The translations under genes and the position numbers were made by a program. This document shows positions 1 to 6,549 of a stretch of DNA of 20,945 nucleotides, in pieces. Every line of letters starts with the position of its first letter. Position 1 is the stretch's first letter. Source of the DNA: CAYLPU01 sp964385635 (lineage in GTDB: Bacteria > Chloroflexota > Anaerolineae > B4-G1); assembly GCA_964385635.1 (NCBI GenBank), contig CAYLPU010000090.1:1-20945 (forward strand). Direction: 5' to 3'. The notes under the pieces were generated by a model, which had not been told where the DNA came from, searched no databases, and saw only the letters and a list, made by a program, of their open reading frames with translations.

Positions 1-22
1 GCCTGGATCTGGCGATCCAGGC
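1..22. repeat. Perfect 9-bp-stem hairpin at window edge
   Basis: GCCTGGATC and GATCCAGGC pair perfectly around a TGGC loop. No T-run follows, so it is more likely an intergenic palindrome than a terminator, although the upstream gene is outside the window. The rest of the interval to the first gene (23-90) holds a GCCCTAGGGC palindrome and a TAGGGCGGTT string that recurs, in reverse orientation, near 2820-2836. I see no convincing promoter. Confidence 0.5.
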
Positions 23-90
23 CGAGCGAATGGGATAAATGCGATTGCCCTAGGGCGGTTGCCCTACTGTGTAAATCAAGAGGTGTACCT

Positions 91-1608
91 ATGAGCAAAA
101 AGAAAGATAAGATGAAAGAAGCCTCCGACCTGATCACCCGCTTCATAGAAGGCCTGGTCAGCAGCAAGATGAAAATCGAAGAGGGTGAGTGGATCGTCGA
201 GCAGTTGCAGGTTCTTGCCGACGACGCTGTGCCTTGTATCGTGAAGATACTCGCATCTCCCAACGAAGAAAAACGCCTCGCGGCGCTCGTGCTGCTGCGC
301 GAACTGGGCGACCCTCGTGCGGTGAGACCGCTGCGACGGATGCTGCACAAACCTGACTACAGCGACGGAGAGAAATTGAAAGTCATCCAGACGCTTGAAA
401 CATTGGGATCACCGATTGACGAGGCTACCTTCCGCCGCGCCATCTCCGACCCCGACGCGCTGATGAAAGACTCGATGGGTCGGATGCTAGAGTCGATCGA
501 AGACCCAGGCCATGTGGAAGCCTTCCTGGCAGTGATGGCAGAGGCGCCACCAGAGATGCCAGAGTCGTACATGCGTGATGTGCTGGCGCCCCTTGCCGAC
601 CGGCGACTCATGCTTATGCTGACTGCATTGCTTCACAACGAGCACGACGTCGTGATCATAGCCGCCATAGATGCTATCGAACGGCTGAAAGAACCAGCGG
701 TCATCCCTCTCCTGGAGGAACGCGCCCAATACGACCCCTCCTTCCAGGTGCGCCATGCCGCCGAGAACGCGGCACTGCGGCTTCGGACGCGTATCGGCGC
801 TCCCAACGAAGAGCATACACGCCGACCCTGGATCACCACCTCCCCGCTACCTCTCGCCTGCTGCCTGCTGTGCACAATAGACGGCAGCGGCGGACAAGTA
901 CTCTTCATCGCGCGCGAGCAGGCCGACGGCAACTTGCAGGTCATTGACCTGATGTTCAATGACCACGAAGGTATCAAGGATTGCTTCAGCATCGTCGTAG
1001 ATGAGAAGGAACTGAATGAAATGGCAGACTCCTTTGGCAATGCCGAGTTCGTGGACATCAGCCTGGAGCGTGTCCGCGCCGAGGTAGCCCATGCTTACCA
1101 GGTCACACTCGACGCTCATCGTCGTCTGCCACCCGCCTTCATAGCCTGGCAGGGCTGGGTGGAAGGGAAAGACCTGCGCTCAATAGAGGAGTTTCCCCTG
1201 CTTTCCCCCGACCCGTCCCAACAAGCAAACCTGCTGGCGGAATGTACAGAGCTTCTGACGCTGGAAGAATTTGACTACTGGTTCTTCAATCCTGACGAGG
1301 TAGAGCCTTTCGTCCCTCGCTACCGTAAATTGATTCGCCGGGGCCAGGCGAATCGGGGCCAAGCCTCTTTCGAGACTCTGCTTGACCAGGCCATCGCAGG
1401 TGTAGTGGACGATAAGCATCGCCATCTCCTGTCCGAGCGGCTGCGCCGCCAGGCATGGCTATTGGCCCAACTCTACGAGGAAAAAGAAGTGGCTCTGTGG
1501 GCTCTGGTCGCCGCCGCTGCGCTCAAGGGGGGTATGCTCGTCGAACACCCTCTGCTGCGGGGCATGATGGACCGCAGTCTCCTCAACGCCATCGGGCGAT
1601 ACCAATAG
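91..1608 (+). CDS. HEAT-repeat protein with unrecognised C-terminal domain
   Basis: The 505-aa product has an N-terminal half (about residues 30-235) made of repeated helical pairs of HEAT/PBS-lyase type. Examples are the LAALVLLRELGDPRAVRPLRRML unit near residue 65 and IAAIDAIERLKEPAVIPLLEE near 190. Such solenoids usually serve as protein-binding scaffolds. The C-terminal half (about 245-505) matches no family I recognise. It contains a stretch that looks alpha/beta (LPLACCLLCTIDGSGGQVLF) and then a charged helical region. No signal peptide or membrane segment is visible, so it is probably cytoplasmic. The ATG is preceded by AAGAGGTG at suitable spacing. The TAG stop now borders a small inserted element, and its G is the element's first base. 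Before that insertion the next gene began only about 24 bp downstream, so the two were probably co-transcribed. The function is unknown. Confidence 0.85.
   Translation: MSKKKDKMKEASDLITRFIEGLVSSKMKIEEGEWIVEQLQVLADDAVPCIVKILASPNEEKRLAALVLLRELGDPRAVRPLRRMLHKPDYSDGEKLKVIQTLETLGSPIDEATFRRAISDPDALMKDSMGRMLESIEDPGHVEAFLAVMAEAPPEMPESYMRDVLAPLADRRLMLMLTALLHNEHDVVIIAAIDAIERLKEPAVIPLLEERAQYDPSFQVRHAAENAALRLRTRIGAPNEEHTRRPWITTSPLPLACCLLCTIDGSGGQVLFIAREQADGNLQVIDLMFNDHEGIKDCFSIVVDEKELNEMADSFGNAEFVDISLERVRAEVAHAYQVTLDAHRRLPPAFIAWQGWVEGKDLRSIEEFPLLSPDPSQQANLLAECTELLTLEEFDYWFFNPDEVEPFVPRYRKLIRRGQANRGQASFETLLDQAIAGVVDDKHRHLLSERLRRQAWLLAQLYEEKEVALWALVAAAALKGGMLVEHPLLRGMMDRSLLNAIGRYQ
1599..1607. repeat. 9-bp target-site duplication (left copy)
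   Basis: ATACCAATA here is repeated exactly at 1760-1768, immediately outside both ends of the inverted-repeat element at 1608-1759. A G follows each copy, so the apparent match is 10 bp. This is the normal footprint of transposition. Confidence 0.85.
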
Positions 1609-1759
1609 GGTGTGTTTCATTTCAGTTGGGAAGAAAAACCTTGCGAAGGTTAGCGTATACGTTTCAGCCCAAAAGTGCTTACTCTAGCAGGAAATCGTCA
1701 TGTCAGAAAGGCCATTTGTAACCTTCGCAAGGTTGCTCTAACCCATTTGAAACACACCC
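1608..1759. mobile_element. 152-bp MITE-like element, copy 1
   Basis: The ends are perfect 12-bp inverted repeats, GGGTGTGTTTCA at 1608-1619 and its complement at 1748-1759. Further in, AACCTTGCGAAGGTT at 1637-1651 and its complement at 1720-1734 form a second inverted pair. It is flanked by 9-bp direct repeats and has no coding capacity. A second element of almost the same length and internal geometry lies at 6316-6466. The combination of terminal inverted repeats, target duplication and a non-coding centre defines a miniature inverted-repeat transposable element. The mobilising transposase is not in the window. A transcript would fold into a long hairpin. Confidence 0.85.
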
Positions 1760-1768
1760 ATACCAATA
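1760..1768. repeat. 9-bp target-site duplication (right copy)
   Basis: This is the second exact copy of ATACCAATA, matching 1599-1607. Together with the next G it retains the ancestral TAC CAA TAG end of the HEAT-repeat gene, so the pre-insertion sequence can be rebuilt by removing 1608-1768 except for one repeat copy. Confidence 0.85.
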
Positions 1769-1778
1769 GCGTGAAACG

Positions 1779-1784
1779 TGAGGT
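1779..1784 (+). promoter_or_regulatory. Ribosome binding site deciding a TTG start
   Basis: TGAGGT lies 8 nt before the TTG at 1793. An alternative GTG at 1778 overlaps this motif and has no site of its own, so the TTG start is preferred. Confidence 0.65.
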
Positions 1785-1792
1785 CAATAATA

Positions 1793-2242
1793 TTGAGTCG
1801 AATCATCTATACCCAAAGCCCGGGCAAGATCCGCAACCAACATCGCCGCACCATCGCCGAGGCGCTGCGGCGACTGAGTCAGAAGCCACAATTGGACGGC
1901 GAGGCCAAAGACCTGGCTGCCCTCATCGTCTCCTCCCTGCACTCCATCGCCGACACCGTTGACCAAACCACTGATGCCTGGGAGAAGCGTGATTATTACA
2001 TGAAAGCCGAGCGCTTTCGCGAGAAGTGGCGCTGGCTGGAACCCATCACCGACGAATTGAGCACCATCATCGGTGGGACCAGCGAAGAGCGGCGGCGGTC
2101 AGGAGACCTTGCCGAACGGTGGGATCAACTTCCGGCCGTCCTGGCCCGGCTGATGCCCCACTTCGCCGACATCAAGATCAAGCAGATGACCCGCAAACCG
2201 ACTCTATGGCAAGACGCTTACGAGAAGTTTATGCAAGAGTAG
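1793..2242 (+). CDS. Conserved hypothetical protein, 149 aa, helical
   Basis: The protein begins MSRIIYTQSPGKIRNQHRRT and is read from a TTG start with a TGAGGT site 8 nt upstream. It is rich in charged residues and predicted helices: the AEALRRL segment, then DLAALIVSSLHSIADTVDQT, then a Trp-rich stretch WEKRDYYMKAERFREKWRWLEP around residues 60-80. There is no signal peptide or membrane segment. It resembles, from memory, a family of small uncharacterised proteins in Chloroflexota. The gene follows the HEAT-repeat gene, and before the MITE insertion only about 24 bp separated them, so a shared transcript and perhaps a shared function are plausible. The insertion may now weaken its expression. 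Alternative start: GTG at 1778, adding five residues. Confidence 0.75.
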   Translation: MSRIIYTQSPGKIRNQHRRTIAEALRRLSQKPQLDGEAKDLAALIVSSLHSIADTVDQTTDAWEKRDYYMKAERFREKWRWLEPITDELSTIIGGTSEERRRSGDLAERWDQLPAVLARLMPHFADIKIKQMTRKPTLWQDAYEKFMQE

Positions 2243-2262
2243 GGGCGGGGTTCCCCCGCCCC
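2242..2262. terminator. G/C-rich hairpin between convergent genes
   Basis: GGGGCGGGG (2242-2250) pairs perfectly with CCCCGCCCC (2254-2262) around TTC. It starts inside the stop codon of the plus-strand gene and lies just beyond the stop of the minus-strand gene at 2273. It has no T-run on either side, so a bidirectional stop for the two convergent transcripts is likely by position but not proven. Confidence 0.45.
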
Positions 2263-2272
2263 CACCGTGCGC

Positions 2273-2809
2273 CTACTCCAAAGGCGCCAGGTTACGCTTG
2301 AGCATCCGCAGCGCCCGCTCTGGATCGACGCGGCCGTAGAGCCCACCGACGATCGAGACCATATAACTCGCATCCAGGAGCACCTGACCCTTAGGCCGCA
2401 GAATCCAACTCTCGTCCTCGTTGTACTGCGTGCCAGCAGCGATGAGCCTCAGATCGCGCCCAAAGTCGCCACCATCCTTGCACTTGTGATAGATGGCGCC
2501 GCCGATAAGCAGGGTGATGCAGGACTGGTTGAGGAAATTGACCCCGTACTGCAAAAAGTAGGTGTCGGTCTCTTTGATATATCCCAGGTTGCGCCCGGTC
2601 GTGACGGCCATTATCTCTTTGGCCAGGAAGGAACGCACAGCGTTCTCTTCCTCGCTGGAGGGCAAGACATGCGGGTTGGCCGTCAGCCAGCTCAGATAAC
2701 GATCCAGGTCAAAATCCAGCCGCTTGTTCGTCCGTCGCGCAAAACTTCCAAACTGGTCTGCACAGTCACCCGGATGTATCTTCTCAATAAACTCGGGATA
2801 CTCGCGCAA
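2273..2809 (-). CDS. Hypothetical protein, 178 aa, possibly 5'-truncated
   Basis: The ORF has natural protein-like composition: FLQYGVNFLNQSCITLLIGG is a hydrophobic stretch near the middle, then KCKDGGDFGRDLRL, then a C-terminal helix DPERALRMLKRNLAP. I recognise no family. No ATG start exists near the N-terminus. The best candidate is a TTG at 2809 with no clear ribosome site, and the frame stays open upstream to a TAG at 2834-2836. That upstream stretch is a repeat hairpin, and the first codons lie inside a 13-bp inverted repeat, so the original 5' end may have been lost or replaced. The overlapping plus-strand ORF of similar length looks like a shadow. Confidence is moderate that it codes and low that it is intact. 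Confidence 0.5.
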   Translation of the reverse strand: MREYPEFIEKIHPGDCADQFGSFARRTNKRLDFDLDRYLSWLTANPHVLPSSEEENAVRSFLAKEIMAVTTGRNLGYIKETDTYFLQYGVNFLNQSCITLLIGGAIYHKCKDGGDFGRDLRLIAAGTQYNEDESWILRPKGQVLLDASYMVSIVGGLYGRVDPERALRMLKRNLAPLE

Positions 2810-2868
2810 TAAGTGGCGGTTAGCAAAACCGCCCTACGCTGCCCTTGCCCCAAGGTATTGAGAAGATA
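2777..2868. repeat. 13-bp inverted repeat enclosing a small hairpin
   Basis: TATCTTCTCAATA (2777-2789) and its exact complement (2856-2868) are separated by 66 bp. Inside is a second palindrome, GGCGGTT (2815-2821) with AACCGCC (2827-2833). The structure covers the putative start of the 178-aa ORF and sits just beyond the broken end of the ligase-like gene at 2889. Confidence 0.6.
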
Positions 2869-2888
2869 TAAAAGGCGACACCTCTTGA

Positions 2889-3272
2889 CTAACTCACCGC
2901 AGGGGTTGGCAACCCAAGCCTCCTAAAAGCATCTTTTGTTGCCTCTTTATCGAGACCTGTAGCTAACGCTTCAGAGCCTGGGCCAGTATGCATCATCCCA
3001 ACTCTTTCTATAACACTAACAGTGAACTTGTCTTTGCCAGAATCAGTTGGCATGAACTCATTAAGCCAGAACACCAAAAGTCTTGAGTGCTTGCTCATGA
3101 TTTCCTCAAGCCTGGACTCGAATGCGTCATCAGCTTTGACAAGCAAGACAGTGTTGCTTGTTTCTTCTAGCAATCCAGCCACATACTCTACAGTGTCCAG
3201 GCTTGCCCAAAAGGGAGTGTGATCTTCAGGCGTGTATCCCCAACGTGGATCATAGGTCAGAACTATTCTCAC
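2889..3272 (-). pseudogene. N-terminal fragment of a D-Ala-D-Ala-ligase-like ATP-grasp protein
   Basis: The 127 residues start at GTG 3272 with a strong GGAGGG site 7 nt upstream. They read like the pre-ATP-grasp domain of a D-alanine-D-alanine ligase or related ATP-grasp enzyme: MRIVLTYD at the start, then ALATGLDKEATKDAFRRLGL and PTP near the end. The family pattern is S..A...DK..TK..L...G.PTP. It stops right after PTPAVS, where the family's ATP-grasp and catalytic domain (about 180-200 residues) should begin. No frame in the next 70 bp continues it. I therefore call it a truncated gene whose expression signals remain. The DNA is visibly more AT-rich than the neighbours. A short stand-alone protein is possible but unlikely to have ligase activity. 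Confidence 0.7.
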
Positions 3273-3319
3273 CTGAGATCCCTCCTCAACAGCCCTTGTT
3301 CTTTTCGATTGGAGACATC

Positions 3320-3347
3320 AGATTACCCCGTTGACCAACCTTGGCAA
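3320..3347 (-). promoter_or_regulatory. Possible sigma70 promoter of the ligase-like fragment
   Basis: On the minus strand, TTGCCA (3347-3342) is followed after 16 nt by TAATCT (3325-3320), about 48 bp before the GTG start. The match is moderate. It is the only candidate in the 102-bp gap between the two genes. Confidence 0.35.
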
Positions 3348-3374
3348 CTATCTTTACCCACAACTTGGATCTAC

Positions 3375-4487
3375 TTAGACTGGATTGACCTGCCCCTCCA
3401 TCGCGTACCGCATCACCTCATTCACGCTCAACTGCTCGATGCCCAACTTGTCCAGCGTGCGCCCGCGCCGCCAGTAGTCGGTCTGGTGGACGATGCACGC
3501 CTGACGGATGATGCTGTCTATCCCCCGCACCTGCACGCCGTACCGCTGCCCCAGCGCGGCGATGGGCACCAGGCTCATCGGCACGTCTTCGGTGATGTAA
3601 CGGTGATTCAATGTGGGCGGGGCTTTGATGCCACGGTAGCCAGGCTGGTTGTGGATCGCCTCGTATAGATTCGCACCGCTGGCGTCGTAGGCCATCTTCA
3701 GCCACTCCAGTCCCGTCCGGGCGCGGATGCCCAGTGCTGCCGCGATGGTCACCCTCTCCCGATCCAGAGCCTCCAAGACGCGGGCCACTGAGGGGGTCAC
3801 GCCGTCAATGTAGAACTGGAACTCGCCGCTGGTGGATTCAATGCGGCCGGCGTTCAGGAGGGTGAGGGCGGGGTGGAAGATGGCCCCCATGTTGTTCAGG
3901 CTAGTGTGGAGCACGCTTGTGCCGTCAATGAACAGCGGGAAGGCCGAGGCCAAAGCCTCCAACACCCGTGGCGTGCGAGTGGCCGGCATCGCCGCCAGTG
4001 GCACCGCTTCCTTGACGCGAAAGATGCGGGCCTGAGCCGGCCCATCCGAACGGCAGGCGTAGATCAACGTCTCCGCCTCGGCCACGGTGACGTCGGCCTC
4101 GCAGCCGCACTCGCCCAGCACATGGACGAATTCAAGGGCACCGCCGGTCCGCCCGGGGTTGAGCACGACGATCTGCCCGTCGCGCAGGAGGGGGGCAGCA
4201 ACGTGGGCGATGTCGGCGTGGCCGGTGGCAGGCACGACCACCATGATGACCTCAGCTTGCTCCAGGGCCTCACCCATATTCGACGTCACCAAATCCACCC
4301 GGCCGAAGCCATGTGGCCATTCCCCGTAACCCTCCAGTTCGATTCCTCCCCGCGCCTTGATGACCGAGACGTGCGCCGGTGTGCGGTTGTACAACGTGAC
4401 GGGAAAGCCCATCAACGCCAGGTGCGCCGCCATCGACTTGCCGCCGTGACCGGCGCCGATAACTGTGTAATGTGTCTCATTGCTCAT
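3375..4487 (-). CDS. NAD(P)-dependent octopine/nopaline dehydrogenase family protein
   Basis: The 370-aa protein opens with a Rossmann fold: MSNETHYTVIGAGHGGKSMA has the dinucleotide motif GAGHGG at residues 11-16, and VVVPATGHADIA and VLNPGRTGGALEF follow. The second half (about 190-350) is helical and carries LNNMGAIFHPALTLLNAGRIE, as in the C-terminal domain of octopine/nopaline dehydrogenases. Known members make or break opines by reductive condensation of an amino acid with a 2-oxo acid. The substrate here is unknown. Length is normal for the family. ATG 4487 has GGAGGG about 6 nt upstream. The gene lies 79 bp downstream of the B12-dependent mutase-like gene on the same strand with no strong promoter between, so an operon is likely. 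It may act on the mutase's amino- or oxo-acid product. That link is inference. Confidence 0.8.
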   Translation of the reverse strand: MSNETHYTVIGAGHGGKSMAAHLALMGFPVTLYNRTPAHVSVIKARGGIELEGYGEWPHGFGRVDLVTSNMGEALEQAEVIMVVVPATGHADIAHVAAPLLRDGQIVVLNPGRTGGALEFVHVLGECGCEADVTVAEAETLIYACRSDGPAQARIFRVKEAVPLAAMPATRTPRVLEALASAFPLFIDGTSVLHTSLNNMGAIFHPALTLLNAGRIESTSGEFQFYIDGVTPSVARVLEALDRERVTIAAALGIRARTGLEWLKMAYDASGANLYEAIHNQPGYRGIKAPPTLNHRYITEDVPMSLVPIAALGQRYGVQVRGIDSIIRQACIVHQTDYWRRGRTLDKLGIEQLSVNEVMRYAMEGQVNPV

Positions 4488-4542
4488 CCATTCCCTCCTC
4501 TCTCAAAATCCCTCAGTAACCCTAAAGCTGATGTCCCAATAG

Positions 4543-4563
4543 GGGCGCAGTGTCGCCGCGCCC
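4543..4563 (-). other. Short intergenic hairpin inside the B12/ODH operon
   Basis: GGGCGC (4543-4548) pairs with GCGCCC (4558-4563) just after the stop of the B12 gene. No T-run follows, so it is not a convincing terminator. It might instead stabilise or segment the operon mRNA. Confidence 0.35.
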
Positions 4564-4566
4564 TCA

Positions 4567-6246
4567 TCATCCAATCCGAATGCCCAGACCAACGAGCCGT
4601 TCCTCCTCCGAAAGCGCCCGCCCCGTGGCCGGATCCACCGCCACGCATGCCCCACGCGGATCTATACGGGTGACGATCTGTCCGCGCGCGAACGGGTTGT
4701 CGCGCAGGTGGGGGGCATCCATCACCCCCGTTGTCACCGCCCGCGCCAGGGTGACCGGGTCGGCGAGCGGGTCGGCCACGTCCGGCCCAGCCAGGGCGCG
4801 GATGGCCTCCAGGGTGACCTGGGCTTCCTGCACCAGTTCCTCCTTACGCTGCTGGACGGCGGGGTCGGCCGCCATGTCCGGCTGGCCTCGGAGCGCGTTC
4901 TCAACCGCCCGGCGGGCCAGTTTGCATGCCTCGATCACGTCGCTGGCGGTGGCGGCGTGGTGGGCCTCGGTGTGGCCGACCACGTGGACGATGTGAGGAC
5001 GCAGCACCATCTGCAGGTAGATGCTGGTCGCCAGGTGAGCGCGGGCCGCGTCCGGGTCCAGCGGATAACTCAACAGCCCAGTGCGCGTCTGCCGCCAGAT
5101 GCGGAAAGGCCCCCTCCCCGACCCTCCCCCATCAATGGAGGGAGACGAGAGCGGCGCGATCATTTCCAGGCAAGCCAGCATCTTCGCCAGATCCATCGCG
5201 TCGGAGAGACCCGGCGGGCTGTTGAACATCATCTGGGCGATGTAGTCGCGCACGCCGAAGGCGCGGGCGCTGTAGACCGAGAGATAGGCCGAGACGACGA
5301 AGGTCACGTCCGGCGCGTCGCGCATTCCCCAGTGGTGTGGCTCGTTCAGTTCCACTGGGATGTCCCGCTCGCCGTACCAGGCCATCACCTTCTGGTGCTC
5401 CCGGATGGAGCTCTCTAGGTCCCAGGGGCCGCGCCCGTCCATAAGGTTGAACCAGAAGATGGGGATGGCACACCAGGCGATGTTGATGGTCTCTACGTAC
5501 ATCTCGGCCAGGCGGATGAAGTCGTCGGTGCCGGAGTACGTGCGCAGGAGGGGGAAGTTGCCGCACCGGCTGGCGGCGTAAAGGGCCCGGTAGTCGTCGG
5601 GGCTGCGCACTGGCACACCACCCGCTCCCGTGCGGCGTGGGTTCCGCCGCTCCGGGTGGAAGAAGTTGGCCTGGGCATCCTGGTCAATGCCCAGCGAGAC
5701 GACGTCCAGCACCTGGGCCTCGCCGATGCGGGCTACCCCAGCGCGGGTGGCCTCCACTGTCGGCAGGCCGAAGTGGTGGCGGATGATCGGGAAGGGGGCC
5801 TTCCAGGTGATGCGCTCCACGGTGGTCTGGGGAAAGTCGGCCCTGGTTAGTCCGGCCTGGGGCTGACCTTTCAGGTAGGCCAGGACTGCCTCAGATGGCT
5901 CGCCGCCCTCGAACACGCGCTCGAAGAAGCCGATGGCCCGGGCTCGCTCGGCCACCGGCGGCGTGCCGCCGAAGGCGAAACGCACGCCGGCGGCGAGCAG
6001 GTCGTCCGCCTCCTCCGCGAACTCGGCCAGCAACCGCTCGCCGGTCTCCGGCGTCAGCCGGTAGGAGACGCCGACCATGCTCGCCTTCTCTCGGCGGGCG
6101 GCTTCCACAGTCTCCTCGACCGACACCGCCGGGCCAAGAAACACGGTTCGCCAGCCGGCCGCTTCGGCCAGCCGCAGGAAGTTCAGCACCCCGGCCACGT
6201 GGACACACTCGCCCAATGCTCCGGCAACGACCGTCTCCGTCTTCAT
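4567..6246 (-). CDS. Putative cobalamin-dependent mutase (B12 domain plus barrel), 559 aa
   Basis: Residues 1-120 form a B12-binding fold. C14-V-H16-V-A-G19 aligns with the D.H..G motif, keeping the cobalt-ligating His but with Cys in place of Asp. S61-Y-R-L64 fits the S.L motif and G93-G94 the GG motif. Residues about 150-450 look like a catalytic barrel: GAGGVPVRSPDDY, SGTDDFIRLAEM, SSIREHQKVMAWYGERDIPVE and FNSPPGLSDAMDLAK. These recall the layout of glutamate mutase subunit E, with the B12 subunit S fused at the front. That comparison is from memory. It is probably an adenosylcobalamin mutase of unknown substrate. Residues 367-379 (SSPSIDGGGSGRG) come from a repeat also found in the SHMT-GcvT gene. 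ATG 6246 follows GGAGGCGGAG. An upstream ORF extension exists but has no ribosome site. It heads an operon with the octopine-dehydrogenase-like gene. Confidence 0.75.
   Translation of the reverse strand: MKTETVVAGALGECVHVAGVLNFLRLAEAAGWRTVFLGPAVSVEETVEAARREKASMVGVSYRLTPETGERLLAEFAEEADDLLAAGVRFAFGGTPPVAERARAIGFFERVFEGGEPSEAVLAYLKGQPQAGLTRADFPQTTVERITWKAPFPIIRHHFGLPTVEATRAGVARIGEAQVLDVVSLGIDQDAQANFFHPERRNPRRTGAGGVPVRSPDDYRALYAASRCGNFPLLRTYSGTDDFIRLAEMYVETINIAWCAIPIFWFNLMDGRGPWDLESSIREHQKVMAWYGERDIPVELNEPHHWGMRDAPDVTFVVSAYLSVYSARAFGVRDYIAQMMFNSPPGLSDAMDLAKMLACLEMIAPLSSPSIDGGGSGRGPFRIWRQTRTGLLSYPLDPDAARAHLATSIYLQMVLRPHIVHVVGHTEAHHAATASDVIEACKLARRAVENALRGQPDMAADPAVQQRKEELVQEAQVTLEAIRALAGPDVADPLADPVTLARAVTTGVMDAPHLRDNPFARGQIVTRIDPRGACVAVDPATGRALSEEERLVGLGIRIG
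5110..5144 (-). repeat. G-rich palindromic repeat embedded in frame, copy A
   Basis: Read on the minus strand, CTCCCTCC is followed after 6 nt by GGGGGAGGG, then CGGGG and GGGGG runs. The same order of blocks occurs at 19481-19515 on the plus strand inside an unrelated gene. Here it encodes SPSIDGGGSGRG, a low-complexity insert in the mutase-like protein. Confidence 0.65.
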
Positions 6247-6272
6247 GGCTCCGCCTCCATCTCTTCTGTGGA

Positions 6273-6300
6273 AGTATATCGGGAAAGCGCTGCGTGTCAA
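6273..6300 (-). promoter_or_regulatory. Sigma70 promoter of the B12/ODH operon
   Basis: On the minus strand, TTGACA (6300-6295) and TATACT (6278-6273) are separated by 16 nt. This near-consensus promoter would start transcription about 20 nt before the Shine-Dalgarno/ATG at 6246. A MITE end (6316) lies only 15 bp upstream of the -35 box. Confidence 0.75.
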
Positions 6301-6315
6301 CTCGCACCATGGCTG

Positions 6316-6466
6316 GGAGTGCATTTCAGTCCTGGGGCAAACAGACCCTCCCGCAGGTTGCCAATGTCATTCTCCGCTCCATATAGTCCTGCCTGGCACT
6401 CCAGGCAGCATTCACTGCGCCATCAGAACCTGCGGGAGGGTTCGCCCCCAGATTGAAATGCACCCC
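6316..6466. mobile_element. 151-bp MITE-like element, copy 2
   Basis: The ends are inverted: GGAGTGCATTTCA (6316-6328) against the complement of 6454-6466 (GGGGTGCATTTCA), one mismatch. An inner pair, ACCCTCCCGCAGGTT (6345-6359) with its complement at 6427-6441, sits at the same offsets from the ends as in the element at 1608-1759. The lengths are 151 and 152 bp, so I assign both to one family. The flanks share TGGCTGG (6310-6316 and 6468-6474), perhaps a decayed target duplication. The centre holds a separate 8-bp-stem hairpin (CTGCCTGG/CCAGGCAG). It fills the intergenic space upstream of the B12 operon promoter and has no coding capacity. Confidence 0.75.
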
Positions 6467-6488
6467 GTGGCTGGCGCTTGGGAATTTT

Positions 6489-6530
6489 GAAGACAAACAG
6501 CCCCGGCGGCTCTTCTGACCACCGGGGCTG
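6489..6530 (-). terminator. Intrinsic terminator of the DUF1015 gene
   Basis: On the minus strand CAGCCCCGG-t-GG pairs with CC-g-CCGGGGCTG, separated by 9 nt, and is followed by TTTGTCTTC. It lies 20 bp past the stop at 6550. Confidence 0.7.
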
Positions 6531-6549
6531 CTTCGCGTCTTGTGCCCCG

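Noticed and set aside
2267..2812. Plus-strand 181-aa ORF opposite the 178-aa minus-strand ORF
   Set aside because: Its residue composition is that of a shadow frame, no ribosome site precedes it, and the minus-strand frame reads as a more natural protein.
3418..3705. 95-aa minus-strand ORF inside the octopine-dehydrogenase gene, and similar internal ORFs in other genes
   Set aside because: They are alternate-frame shadows of GC-rich coding DNA with Arg/Pro/Ala-rich composition and no start signals.
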